From positions 1-40,637 of the forward strand of contig DXZN01000011.1 in assembly GCA_019419645.1 (NCBI GenBank): DNA of 40,637 bases, in the 5' to 3' direction. Position 1 is the first letter of the stretch. Every line of letters starts with the position of its first letter. The DNA is from Collinsella sp. (GTDB taxonomy: Bacteria > Actinomycetota > Coriobacteriia > Coriobacteriales > Coriobacteriaceae). Of this stretch, positions 17,982 through 26,140 are shown in pieces. The position numbers were made by a program, and so were the translations under genes. Under the pieces are notes generated by a model, which was not told the origin of the DNA, did no database searches, and saw only the letters and a program-made list of their open reading frames with translations.

Positions 17982-18363
17982 CTCGATCGAGCCTCCTTAC
18001 GTGGCGACGGTATATCTGCTCGGCCTTTGGAATGGCGATCGCATACCAGCCGTTCCATTTTGCCCTCGACGATCTCGCTCGCGACTTATCACCCGCCAAC
18101 AGCAATACCGCCTGGCGCTTGGGGTCAAAAGCGAAGAGGATACGAATCACCTGCCGACCACACGACGTCACCCTCAGCCCCTTTAGATGATGAAGCTTCG
18201 AGCCCTTTACGCGATCAACCAACGGACGACCAAGGCTGGGACCTTCCTTCTCAAGCACCAAAAGGTCTGCATAAATCTGCTTCAGTGTAGCTTCATCCTG
18301 TTCATCAAGCCAAGGTTCAATGTAATGAAGCACGATACGGTATCGATGCAGCTGATTTGACAT
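17968..18363 (-). CDS. RelE/ParE-superfamily toxin (HigB/Gp49-like)
   Basis: 131-residue basic protein with the Gp49/HigB pattern: SLGRPLVDRVKGSKLHHLKGLR, then QVIRILFAFDPKRQAVLLLAGDKSR and a C-terminal WYAIAIPKAEQIYRRHVRRL. Members of this family are ribosome-dependent mRNA endoribonucleases; that activity is inferred from family. The toxin gene precedes the antitoxin, as in higBA. The pair sits between prmC and tsaC, genes that are usually adjacent, so it was probably inserted. Confidence 0.82.
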   Translation of the reverse strand: MSNQLHRYRIVLHYIEPWLDEQDEATLKQIYADLLVLEKEGPSLGRPLVDRVKGSKLHHLKGLRVTSCGRQVIRILFAFDPKRQAVLLLAGDKSRARSSRAKWNGWYAIAIPKAEQIYRRHVRRLDRDGTA

Positions 18364-18372
18364 ACCCTTATC

Positions 18373-18405
18373 CTTCTATAATAGAAGTTTTACGCTATAT
18401 TGCAA
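18373..18405 (-). promoter_or_regulatory. Toxin-antitoxin promoter with palindromic operator
   Basis: Minus-strand TTGCAA (18400-18405) and TATTAT (18378-18383), 16 bp apart. The perfect dyad CTTCTAT-T-ATAGAAG (18373-18387) covers the -10 and ends 9 nt before the toxin ATG. This is the layout of an autorepressed toxin-antitoxin operon. Confidence 0.7.
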
Positions 18406-18438
18406 GGACAAACTTACGCAGGTGTCTATTTGTTCAGC

Positions 18439-19695
18439 TTAAATACGCTGTTTGGGCTCGGTGACGATGGCTCGGACGATGCGGGGGCGATCGGTAAGGT
18501 CGCGGACGATGCGCACGTCCGAGAGACCCGCCTGGCGACAGAGCTCGGCCGCGGCATCGAGGGTGCCCTCGTAGAGCTCGCAGGCAAACAGGCCGCCGGC
18601 GCACAGCATATAGGGCGCCGCATTGAGCAGGCGGCGGAAGATATCGAGGCCGTCGGCGCCGCCCTCGAGCGCCAAATCGGGCTCAAAGTCCTTAACCTCG
18701 TGCGGCAGCGAGCGCATGACGTCAGTCGGGATGTAAGGCGGGTTGGAGACGAGCACGTCGAAGGTGCCCCATTCCTCGCGGGGGATAGAGCTCACCAGGT
18801 TGGTGAGGCTGAAGGCAACCTCATCTGCCGTGAGGCCGAGCGCGTCGCGGTTTTTGGTGGCCAGATCAATGGCACGCGGCTCAATATCGGTAGCGGTGCA
18901 GGTAACGTGGCCGCGGCGCTCCCAAGCAAGGGAGAGCGAGATGCAGCCCGTGCCGCAGCCGACCTCGAGAACGCGAGCGATACGGGGCTCGACCGGAGCG
19001 GGCGCGGCGGCATCCTGCACTAGGGCAGCCTCCTGGTCGGCACCTTCGATGGCGATGCCGTATTCGTCGAGCTTGGGCTCAGCGGTTTCCTCGGCATCGG
19101 CCTCGGCCTCTGCTGCCTGCGCGGCGGCTTCCTCGGCCTCGCGGTCGGCCAGTTCCTCGGCATAAGCACGGCTGCCCAGCACGTCGCTGCCTAGCGCCGC
19201 CTCATCGGCAGCCGTCAGGTTAGCGGCACGGCGCTCGGCGGTCGCGCGCTCGTCGGCCAGCGCCGCCTCGGCTTTGCGGGCCTGCTCGACCTCATCGTTC
19301 CAAGGCAGCTCCACGCGCTGGCGGGCGGCCGCCTCGGGGCTCAGGACCTCGGCATCCAGATAATTGAGGACTTCCTCGACAAGCATCTCGGTCTCGGGAC
19401 GCGGAATGAGCACGCCGGGGGCGCACGCGACGTCGATCATGCGGAACTGCGTGCTGCCGGTGATGTACTGCAGCGGCTCGCCCTTGGCGCGACGGACGAC
19501 CGCCGCGTGCATGGTCTCGAGCTGCGCCGCATCGAGCGTCTCGTCCATACGCATATATAAGTCGATGCGCGCCAGACCCGTGGCTGCGCACAGCAGCCAT
19601 TCGGCAGAAAGACGGGGGTGTTCCTCGCCGCGCTCGGCCAGGTACTCCTTGGTCCACTCGAGACAACGCTTGATGGTCCAGATCTCGTTTGCCAT
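18439..19695 (-). CDS. prmC: Peptide chain release factor N5-glutamine methyltransferase with large insertion
   Basis: Methylates the Gln of the GGQ motif in release factors. About 418 residues against roughly 280 in E. coli. The N-terminal helical domain (1 to about 115) ends with GVLIPRPETEMLVEEVL. The SAM-binding domain starts at about 240 with VLEVGCGTG and contains the catalytic VSNPPYIP. Between them is an insertion of about 120 residues rich in Ala and Glu (such as EEAAAQAAEAEADAEETAEP), probably a charged helical or disordered linker. The ATG at 19695 has GGGGAGG upstream; the open frame farther upstream lacks a family match. Its substrate gene prfA lies upstream. Confidence 0.92.
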   Translation of the reverse strand: MANEIWTIKRCLEWTKEYLAERGEEHPRLSAEWLLCAATGLARIDLYMRMDETLDAAQLETMHAAVVRRAKGEPLQYITGSTQFRMIDVACAPGVLIPRPETEMLVEEVLNYLDAEVLSPEAAARQRVELPWNDEVEQARKAEAALADERATAERRAANLTAADEAALGSDVLGSRAYAEELADREAEEAAAQAAEAEADAEETAEPKLDEYGIAIEGADQEAALVQDAAAPAPVEPRIARVLEVGCGTGCISLSLAWERRGHVTCTATDIEPRAIDLATKNRDALGLTADEVAFSLTNLVSSIPREEWGTFDVLVSNPPYIPTDVMRSLPHEVKDFEPDLALEGGADGLDIFRRLLNAAPYMLCAGGLFACELYEGTLDAAAELCRQAGLSDVRIVRDLTDRPRIVRAIVTEPKQRI

Positions 19696-19743
19696 GGGGT
19701 CCTCCCCTCTTAAGCGCCAGGCGGCGCGCGAATGTCGGAGCAG

Positions 19744-19770
19744 ATTGTACGCGAGGCCAGCGCTTGGCAA
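19744..19770 (-). promoter_or_regulatory. Possible prmC promoter
   Basis: Minus-strand TTGCCA (19765-19770) and TACAAT (19744-19749), 15 bp apart, about 50 bp before the prmC ATG. The -10 is good; the spacing is short. Confidence 0.4.
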
Positions 19771-20008
19771 GGGGCAATTGAAGGCGATTATCAAGAATCA
19801 GCCCAGAATTTTGCACCGGGCTCGCTCAAAGTGTTCATTCGCCGACGTCTAGATTTGCATTCGTCAAGCTTTTGGCAAGGTTGCCCCTAAACTGACCAAT
19901 ATCTAACCAAACGCTTGCCACATCGCTTGACGCGCGACGCACCAAAAAGGGCCCCACGACTTCTTGGACGATTTTTCGAGCATTATTTTCGATCGCAGAT
20001 GAAGGCTG

Positions 20009-20079
20009 TTAATTACTTTGAGCAGGTAGGCAGCTTAATTTCCAATAAAGCAGATTAAATAAATTCGAAAAGTAATTTA
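20009..20079. repeat. AT-rich imperfect dyad
   Basis: TTAATTACTTT (20009-20019) pairs with AAAGTAATTTA (20069-20079) with one mismatch. Inside it a smaller TTAAT/ATTAA pair can form. It may be a structured remnant or a small RNA; no promoter was recognised. Confidence 0.35.
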
Positions 20080-20086
20080 CCCAACC

Positions 20087-20115
20087 TAGTCATTTAAGAA
20101 CGTCCCCAATGACTA
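20087..20115. repeat. TAGTCATT/AATGACTA dyad with shared 18-mer
   Basis: Inverted arms at 20087-20094 and 20108-20115. The 18-mer at 20100-20117 occurs again, inverted, at 26104-26121 beside copy 3 of the composite repeat (GGTAGTCATTGGGGACGT in that orientation). Confidence 0.5.
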
Positions 20116-20182
20116 CCTCTAAGGCGCCGTAGGTTGAGCATACCGCATCCGGAGCAAGGCAACGCCGCAGGTAGAGGACGGA

Positions 20183-20328
20183 CAGCGAGCGCCGTCCAGG
20201 GCGAACAAGTTGGCATGAAAAAGGCAAGGCATAGACCTTCTGGTCATGCCTTGCCTTTTGAATGACAAATTGTCGCCCTGGGCGGCACGCAGCGTCGACT
20301 AGTCCGCCGTTCGGTAGAACGGCGGAAC
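20183..20328. repeat. Composite hairpin repeat, copy 2
   Basis: Same design as copy 1. Outer arms are CCAGGGCGA (20196-20204) and TCGCCCTGG (20273-20281). The inner stem is GGCAAGGCAT against ATGCCTTGCC, with the same GACC-TTCT-GGTC apex. The last hairpin is CCGCCGTTC/GAACGGCGG around GGTA, just before the prfA stop codon. On the minus strand the inner stem is followed by T5 and should terminate the prfA transcript. Confidence 0.8.
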
Positions 20329-21396
20329 CTAAACAGCCTGTGCCAGCTTCTCGGCACGCTCGGCTGCGGCGAGCGCCTCGATCACGGTGCCGAGCTGGTC
20401 GCCCAGAAGGACGCCGTTGTAGGTGGAGTTGAAACCGATGCGGTGATCGGTCACGCGGTCCTGGGGCTGGTTGTAGGTACGGATCTTCTCGGAACGGTTG
20501 CCGTGGCCGATCTGGCTCTGGCGCTCGGCACCAAGCTCTGCCTGCTGCTTCTCGAGCTCCATCTCGTACAGACGGGCGCGCAGCATCTGCATGCAGACCT
20601 CGCGGTTCTGGATCTGGGAGCGCTGCTCCTGCGACTGCACCACGGTGTTGGTGGGCAGGTGGGTGATACGCACGGCGGAGTAGGTGGTGTTAACGCACTG
20701 ACCGCCAGGGCCCGAAGCGCAGTAAGTATCGATGCGCAGGTCGGACTGGTTGATCTGGACGTCAATCTCCTCGGCCTCGGGAAGTACGGCGACGGTTGCC
20801 GTGGAGGTCTGGATGCGGCCCTGGGACTCGGTCTTGGGAACGCGCTGGACACGGTGCACGCCGGACTCGAACTTCATGACGGAGTAGACGCGGTCGCCCT
20901 CGACCTTGAACTCGATGGACTTAAAGCCGCCGGCCTCGCTGGGGCTGGAATCGAGCACGGTGGTCTTCCAGCCACGCGACTCGCAAAAGCGCTGATACAT
21001 CTTGTACAGGTCGCCGGCGAAGATAGCCGCCTCGTCGCCACCGGCGGCGGAGCGGATCTCGACGATGGTGTTCTTGTCGTCGTTGGGGTCGCTCGGGATG
21101 AGCATGTACTTGATATCTTCCTCGAGCTGGGGAAGCTTGGCCTCGTTTTCGGAGATGTCCATCTGGAGCATCTCCTTCTCATCGGCATCGGTGGTATCGT
21201 GGAGCATTTCCTTGGCAGCCTCGATGTCGTCGAGCGCGCCGATGTACTCGCGCGAGGCAGCAATGAGGTCGGACTGGTGCGCGTACTCCTTGTTGAGACG
21301 CGTGAACTCCTTGATGTCGGAGGCGACGGCCGGGTCGGAGAGCTTCTTCTCGAGTTCCTCGTAGGCCTTGATGATCTTTTCGAGCTTGTCGCGCAT
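20329..21396 (-). CDS. prfA: Peptide chain release factor 1
   Basis: 355 residues, normal RF1 length; releases finished peptides at UAA and UAG. The catalytic GGQ lies in ASGPGGQCVNTTYSAVR. The codon-reading loop is in RVPKTESQGRIQTS, a PxT motif as in RF1 (E. coli PAT), not the SPF of RF2. The ATG at 21396 has AAAGGAG 8 nt upstream. The methyltransferase for its GGQ Gln, prmC, is the next gene but is separated by the 633-bp repeat-bearing gap, so they may not share a transcript. Confidence 0.97.
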   Translation of the reverse strand: MRDKLEKIIKAYEELEKKLSDPAVASDIKEFTRLNKEYAHQSDLIAASREYIGALDDIEAAKEMLHDTTDADEKEMLQMDISENEAKLPQLEEDIKYMLIPSDPNDDKNTIVEIRSAAGGDEAAIFAGDLYKMYQRFCESRGWKTTVLDSSPSEAGGFKSIEFKVEGDRVYSVMKFESGVHRVQRVPKTESQGRIQTSTATVAVLPEAEEIDVQINQSDLRIDTYCASGPGGQCVNTTYSAVRITHLPTNTVVQSQEQRSQIQNREVCMQMLRARLYEMELEKQQAELGAERQSQIGHGNRSEKIRTYNQPQDRVTDHRIGFNSTYNGVLLGDQLGTVIEALAAAERAEKLAQAV

Positions 21397-21591
21397 GGCA
21401 GGACTCCTTTATATGCGTGAAGATGAAAATCGGCAGAGTTGATGGGGCGCATGGCGCCACTGCGGGGGTAAGCCCAGCTAGAACATGTCGATCTTCAGAT
21501 ACATGCGCATCCCTTCGCGTGTGGGGTACATAGTTGCGGTCTAACCCATACATGATAGCGTGCGCAGACAAACCTGCATATAACCCGCACG

Positions 21592-21626
21592 GAATCCGAC
21601 AAAGGGACAGTCCCTTTATCGGATTC
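21592..21626. repeat. Short palindromic repeat, copy A
   Basis: Arms GAATCCGACAAAGGGA and TCCCTTTATCGGATTC around CAG, one mismatch. It abuts the stop codon of the M20 peptidase. It shares the core AAAGGGAC...CCCTTT with five other copies in the window, and the preceding CGCACGGAAT with copy B. Confidence 0.75.
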
Positions 21627-23041
21627 TAGAGCGTGTGGAGCAGAGCGATGAAAAAGCGAACGCCCTGAAGGTAGGCACGGCGGGTAATGCGCTCGTTGGT
21701 GCCGTGGACACCGCGGTCGCACTCGTCATCGTCGACCACAAACGCCGAAAAACGAATGCACTCGGAGCAAATGCTCTGATAGTTAGCAGCGTCGGTCGCG
21801 CCGATCACGGTCGAGGGGACAATCGCCAACGGCTCGGATAATCCGTTTTCCTCCGTCCCCTTTGGATCATGGAAATAGCGGGCGGCAATGGCGCGAACGG
21901 CCTCGAGCCCCGGCCCGCCGACGCGCGGGGACGGCGAAGGCTCGGAGCTGCCGGGACCGAGTTCGACCTCCACGCGCCCGGCAAGGCCCGCCGCGGCAAC
22001 CGCCTCGCGGCAGCGGGTAACGACATCGGCCACGCCCGTGCCTTCGAGCATGCGGAAGTTGATATTGGCCCACATATCCTGCGGCATCACGTTGGCGCCG
22101 GTGCTGCCGCCCTCGATTTGGGTCGGTGCACAGGTGGTGGTCACGAGCGGATAGAGCTTCTTGCTGGCGAGGCACTCGCGCACGATGACATCCTTGTTGG
22201 TGGTGATCTCATCCGCAGTGTAGAGCCCCAGCTCGACGAGCTGTGCGGCAAGCAGGTCCGTGACGCGCATCGGCCACTCGATATCGCAGATTGCGGCGAT
22301 AGCGCGGCTCAGTACCTCGAGCGACGTGCCGCCGTAGGGGTTGGAAGAATGTCCGCCCTCACTCTTCGTCTTGAGCACGATGTCGGCGTAGCCCTTCTCG
22401 GCAAGGTCGGCATGCATAAGCCAGCCCTCGCCCGCGCCGTACTCGGTAGCCGAAACGATGCGGTAATCACCCTCGTCGATCAGGTATTCAAGTTCAATGC
22501 CGCGCTCCTCGAGCACGCGACCGATGGCCCCCGCGCCGTACTGCGTGGTTTCCTCGTCCTGGCCAAAGGCGAGGAGCAGCGTGCGCTCGTGTTCCCAGCC
22601 ATGCGCCAGCGCATACTCAACCGCCTCGAGAATGCCTGCGACCTGGTCCTTCATGTCGATAGCGCCGCGACCCCAAATGTAGGTGTCGTCCACGTGGCCA
22701 CTAAAAGGGGCATGCGTCCAGTCAGCCTCGGTACCCGGTACCACGGGAACCACGTCCATGTGGCCCATGAGCATAACGGGTTTGAGGACAGGATCGGAAC
22801 CGCCCAGTGTCACCAGCAGCGAGTGGTCGACAAGCTCGACCTCGCCCGCCGCAAACACGTGCGGCCAGGCCTGCTGCATATAGGCGCGCAGGTCGTCGAA
22901 CGGCTGCCAGTCCACCGCCTCGGCATCCATGCTCGAGATGGTCGGAAACGACAGCACGCGACCCAAGCGCTCGCTCGCGCCAGCTTCGTCCAAATCGGCA
23001 AAATCATCCTCATGCGCAAAGAAGCGCCAAACCTCGGCCAT
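21626..23041 (-). CDS. M20-family metallopeptidase
   Basis: 471-residue zinc peptidase of the M20 dipeptidase/carboxypeptidase/acylase type. Metal and catalytic blocks: LMGHMDVVPV (His, Asp), WGRGAIDMKD (bridging Asp), GQDEETTQYGAG (catalytic Glu, ligand Glu), LIDEGD, SEGGHSSNPYGGTS in the dimerisation domain, and the final His in GVHGTNERI. The large size resembles the CPS1/PM20D1 branch, which handles N-acyl or peptide amino acids. The ATG at 23041 has AAAGG 5 nt upstream. It follows an amino-acid ABC transporter by 73 nt, suggesting cleavage of imported peptides or amino-acid conjugates; the substrate is unknown. Confidence 0.85.
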   Translation of the reverse strand: MAEVWRFFAHEDDFADLDEAGASERLGRVLSFPTISSMDAEAVDWQPFDDLRAYMQQAWPHVFAAGEVELVDHSLLVTLGGSDPVLKPVMLMGHMDVVPVVPGTEADWTHAPFSGHVDDTYIWGRGAIDMKDQVAGILEAVEYALAHGWEHERTLLLAFGQDEETTQYGAGAIGRVLEERGIELEYLIDEGDYRIVSATEYGAGEGWLMHADLAEKGYADIVLKTKSEGGHSSNPYGGTSLEVLSRAIAAICDIEWPMRVTDLLAAQLVELGLYTADEITTNKDVIVRECLASKKLYPLVTTTCAPTQIEGGSTGANVMPQDMWANINFRMLEGTGVADVVTRCREAVAAAGLAGRVEVELGPGSSEPSPSPRVGGPGLEAVRAIAARYFHDPKGTEENGLSEPLAIVPSTVIGATDAANYQSICSECIRFSAFVVDDDECDRGVHGTNERITRRAYLQGVRFFIALLHTL

Positions 23042-23067
23042 GACATCCTTTCGATTGTGATGACAAA

Positions 23068-23089
23068 GGCCGCCCCCACGGGAGCGGCC
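23068..23089 (-). terminator. Weak hairpin between the ABC ATPase and M20 genes
   Basis: GGCCGC (23068-23073) against GCGGCC (23084-23089), with further CCC/GGG pairing inside. Only three T follow on the minus strand, so it may give partial termination or protect the 3' end. Confidence 0.4.
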
Positions 23090-23114
23090 CTGCAACGTAA
23101 GCGTTTGCGGTCGG

Positions 23115-23900
23115 TTATTTGTCCTCGAGATAGCGAGAGAGGAACTCGCGGGTGCGCTGGTGCTTGGGGTTGCCGAAGAGCTCGGCCGGCGCCGCATCCT
23201 CGAGCACCACGCCCTTGTCCATAAAGACCACGCGGTCGGACACTGTGCGGGCAAAAGCCATCTCGTGTGTGACGACCACCATGGTCATGCCGTCGGCCGC
23301 GAGCTTGCGCATGACCTCGAGCACCTCGCCCACGATCTCGGGGTCGAGTGCCGAAGTCGGCTCGTCGAACAGCATGATCTGCGGATTCATGCACAGGGCA
23401 CGCGCGATGGCCACGCGCTGTTTTTGACCACCGGACAGGCGACCCACGGCGGCGTGCGCGAACTTCTCGAGCCCCACGCTCGTCAGATGCTCCATCGCAA
23501 TTTTTTCAGCCTCGGCCTTGCTCATCTTTTTGAGCGTGACGGGCGCGAGCGTGCAGTTGTCGAGCACGTCCATGTTGTTGAACAGGTTAAAGCCCTGGAA
23601 CACCATGCCGATGTCCTCGCGCAGCTTGTTGATGTTGCAGCGTTCGGCCGTGAGGTCCTGACCGTGGAACCAGATGTGGCCCGCGTCCGGGGTCTCGAGC
23701 AGGTTGAGGCAGCGCAGGAAGGTCGACTTGCCCGAGCCCGAGGCGCCGATAATGGTGACGACCTCGCCGGGGTTAACGGACAGGTCGATGCCCTTGAGCA
23801 CCTCGAGCGAGCCGAAGCTCTTGCGCAGGCCCTCGACGCGGATGAGCGGCTCATTGGTCTGTGCGGCGGCCGCGGTGCCGGTAGTGGCGATATCTGCCAT
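23115..23900 (-). CDS. Polar amino-acid ABC transporter ATP-binding protein
   Basis: 261-residue ATPase of the GlnQ/HisP type. Walker A GASGSGKST, Q-loop MVFQGFNLF, signature LSGGQKQRVAIARAL, Walker B IMLFDEPTSALDP and switch His in VVVTHEM are all intact. The ATG at 23900 has GAGGAG 7 nt upstream. It is the third gene of a binding protein, permease, ATPase operon, starting 22 nt after the permease stop. Confidence 0.95.
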   Translation of the reverse strand: MADIATTGTAAAAQTNEPLIRVEGLRKSFGSLEVLKGIDLSVNPGEVVTIIGASGSGKSTFLRCLNLLETPDAGHIWFHGQDLTAERCNINKLREDIGMVFQGFNLFNNMDVLDNCTLAPVTLKKMSKAEAEKIAMEHLTSVGLEKFAHAAVGRLSGGQKQRVAIARALCMNPQIMLFDEPTSALDPEIVGEVLEVMRKLAADGMTMVVVTHEMAFARTVSDRVVFMDKGVVLEDAAPAELFGNPKHQRTREFLSRYLEDK

Positions 23901-23922
23901 GATGATTCTCCTCGTCTTGAGC

Positions 23923-25071
23923 CTAGTTGGAGCTGGGCAGCGTTGCCGGGGCCTCGGCGCCGAGCTTTTTGCCAAAGGCCTCGAGCAGGCGGCTCGCCAC
24001 GAGCGTCAGGATCAGGTAGACCACGAGCGCCACGCAGTAGACCTCCATCTGGCGGTAGTACACGCCGGCGACGGTGGTGGTGGCGTACATGAGGTCAAAC
24101 ACGCCGATGACCGAAAGCACCGACGAATCCTTGATGTTGATGATGAGCTCGTTGGTGAGCGCCGGAATCGCGTTTTTAATGCCCTGGGGGAACACGACCT
24201 TGCGCATAGCCTGCCACTGCGACAGGCCCAGCGAGCGTGCCGCCTCGGCCTGGCCGGGATCGATGGACTCGATGCCGCCGCGCAGAACCTCCATCATGTA
24301 GGCGGTGGAGTTGAGCGAGATGGTGACGAGGCCAGCGGTAAAGGTGCTCCAGATCTGGTTGGCTTGGGCGGTCTCGAAGCCCATGCCGCGCAAAACGGTG
24401 AAGCCCGCGTAATAGATGAGCAGACCCTGGACCATCATGGGCGTGCCGCGCACGATGGTGGAGTAGACGGTCGCAAAGCCGCGGCCGATACTCTTAAAGA
24501 AGCGCACCAGGTCGTTGTCCACGCGGTCGAACGTCTGAATACGCAGGAACACAAAGAGCAGTGCCAGGAAGAATGCGATGACAGTGCCGAAGGTGGCAAG
24601 CGCGATGGTGATCTCGATACCGCGAATGAAGAAGTCCCCGCTCTTGTAGGTCATGTAGACCAGGCTCGACAAAAAGTCGCTGGGGTTGGAGTCCGAGACA
24701 ATGCTCACCTGCACCAGATCGATAAACGACATGACGCAGCGGTCCACGAAAAAGATCGCCGCGATGGCGACCACGACGTAGCTGCCCAGGCGTGCGCCAC
24801 GGCGGCAACGCTCGGAGGCGAACGGCGACGTTTCGCGATAGTCGTTCCAGTGCATGAGCTTGGTGACCAGCGCCGCCGCCGACACGACGAGCCAGGCCCA
24901 AAGAATCGCCCAAAGGCAATCTTGGAACACGCCCGTGGGGGCCAAGAAGCTCAGCGGCGTGGGGTTGCGCTGGCTAAACGCCAGGCCGAGCGCCGCGATA
25001 ACGCTCGTGCCCAGGTATACATAACGGTGGTCGGCCTTGATAAAGGAGGCCAGGCGATTAATGGCTTTCAT
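23923..25071 (-). CDS. Polar amino-acid ABC transporter permease with N-terminal extension
   Basis: 382 residues. The C-terminal 220 or so are a HisM/GlnP-type permease with the EAA loop EAARSLGLSQWQAMRKVVFPQGIKNAIPAL. The first 150 or so residues are extra hydrophobic segments with a charged middle (KLMHWNDYRETSPFASERCRRGARLG); most permeases of this family are 220-250 residues. The ATG at 25071 has GGGAGG upstream, 9 nt after the binding-protein stop. The extension may anchor the transporter or its lipoprotein. Confidence 0.9.
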   Translation of the reverse strand: MKAINRLASFIKADHRYVYLGTSVIAALGLAFSQRNPTPLSFLAPTGVFQDCLWAILWAWLVVSAAALVTKLMHWNDYRETSPFASERCRRGARLGSYVVVAIAAIFFVDRCVMSFIDLVQVSIVSDSNPSDFLSSLVYMTYKSGDFFIRGIEITIALATFGTVIAFFLALLFVFLRIQTFDRVDNDLVRFFKSIGRGFATVYSTIVRGTPMMVQGLLIYYAGFTVLRGMGFETAQANQIWSTFTAGLVTISLNSTAYMMEVLRGGIESIDPGQAEAARSLGLSQWQAMRKVVFPQGIKNAIPALTNELIINIKDSSVLSVIGVFDLMYATTTVAGVYYRQMEVYCVALVVYLILTLVASRLLEAFGKKLGAEAPATLPSSN

Positions 25072-25080
25072 GCTGCCTCC

Positions 25081-26007
25081 CTATGCCGGCTGACGGTCGA
25101 GGCACGCGTCCCACATTTGGTCGCGCTCCTCTTGGCTAATGCCCTTGAGTGTCTTGTCGATGAGCTTAAGCAGCTTGTCCGAGCCTTTGCGGCAACCGAC
25201 ATTTGCCGCGACCTCCTGCTTAAAGCCCTCGCCCTCGGCAAAATGGATCGGCACGATACCCGGGTTTTGGGCCATATAGCCCTTCTCGTTCTCGGTGTTG
25301 TAGGTCACGGCGTCGCAGGTGCCCTGCAGCAGGTTCGAAAACACCGTGGGGACCGAATCGACCGGGTTCTTGTGGACAACGCCCGGAATCTCGTCGATGA
25401 CGGTGTCGAGCATGGTGTCCTTTTGGCCGAGTACCGTGGCACCGCTAAAGTCGCTAAGCTTGGTGGCGTTTTGGTAGGGAGAGCCCTCTTTTACGAACAG
25501 GCCAAAGTAGCCAATGAAGTACGGGTCGGAAAAGCCGACAGACTCCTCGCGCTCGGGCGTGGCGCTCATGCCGGCGATGATGAGGTCGATCTGGCCGTTG
25601 TTGAGCGAATCGATAAGGCCCGAGAAGCTCTGCTTGACGGCAACGGGCTCGCCACCGAGGGCCTTGCAGACGATCTTGGCGATCTGCACGTCGTAGCCAT
25701 CGGCATAGGCACCCTGCACGTTGTCGATGGGGATGGTGTACTCACTGGCTTCGGAAACCTGCCAGTTGTACGGGGCGTAGGCCGCCTCCATGCCGATGCG
25801 GATCTTATCCTTGCCGATCACGGAATCGGACAGGTCGTCGCGACCGCCGCCCGTCGTGGGCTGAACCACCTTGAGCGTGGACGGGCGCTGACAGCCGGCG
25901 AGCGCGCCGGCGACGACGGAAGCGCTCGCAGCAAGAGCGCTACCCAAAAAGATGCGACGGCTGCATACCGGCTGGGTCTGCGCATCGCACTGTTGGGGAG
26001 AATGCAT
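25081..26007 (-). CDS. Amino-acid ABC transporter substrate-binding lipoprotein
   Basis: 308-residue type-3 periplasmic-binding fold (SBP_bac_3). The N terminus has SRRIFLGS (Arg17-Arg18), a twin-arginine-like start, a hydrophobic core, and the lipobox LAGC with Cys39 for lipid attachment. Ligand-pocket segments include RIGMEAAYAPYNW, YDVQIAKIVCKALG, LIIAGMSATPEREESVGFSDPY and a hinge near FSNLLQGTCDAVTYN. The ATG at 26007 has GGAAGG 7 nt upstream. It leads the transporter operon. The ligand is probably a polar or basic amino acid but cannot be fixed. Confidence 0.9.
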   Translation of the reverse strand: MHSPQQCDAQTQPVCSRRIFLGSALAASASVVAGALAGCQRPSTLKVVQPTTGGGRDDLSDSVIGKDKIRIGMEAAYAPYNWQVSEASEYTIPIDNVQGAYADGYDVQIAKIVCKALGGEPVAVKQSFSGLIDSLNNGQIDLIIAGMSATPEREESVGFSDPYFIGYFGLFVKEGSPYQNATKLSDFSGATVLGQKDTMLDTVIDEIPGVVHKNPVDSVPTVFSNLLQGTCDAVTYNTENEKGYMAQNPGIVPIHFAEGEGFKQEVAANVGCRKGSDKLLKLIDKTLKGISQEERDQMWDACLDRQPA

Positions 26008-26018
26008 AATCTGCCTTC

Positions 26019-26050
26019 CCTGTTGAATCGTATGCTGACGACTTAACAGG
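26019..26050 (-). promoter_or_regulatory. Leader hairpin before the binding-protein gene
   Basis: 13-base arms (26019-26031 and 26038-26050) match at 11 positions around a 6-nt loop; CCTGTT/AACAGG ends are perfect. The hairpin ends a few bases before the ribosome site. It could be an operator or an mRNA element; no known class recognised. Confidence 0.35.
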
Positions 26051-26140
26051 ATATACGCCAGCGACCAGCAGTGCAGCACAAGCTCGAAAAATTAATAGAC
26101 ACATGGTAGTCATTGGGGACGTCGATGTTTTGGCAATGCC

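Larger units (their letters stand above)
19696..20328. other. 633-bp intergenic region between prfA and prmC
   Basis: No gene seen. It holds a possible prmC promoter, an AT-rich dyad at 20009-20079, a TAGTCATT/AATGACTA dyad at 20087-20115 and copy 2 of the composite hairpin repeat. The AT-rich part contrasts with the GC-rich surroundings. Confidence 0.6.

Noticed and set aside
21481..21520. Short leader peptide upstream of prfA (reads M-Y-L-K-I-D-M-F)
   Set aside because: There is a plausible AAGGG site, but eight codons are too few to judge, and no attenuator structure linked to it is convincing.
23674..26046. 790-codon plus-strand open frame opposite the ABC transporter genes
   Set aside because: Same reason: no recognisable domain, no ribosome site, and it covers three well-supported genes.
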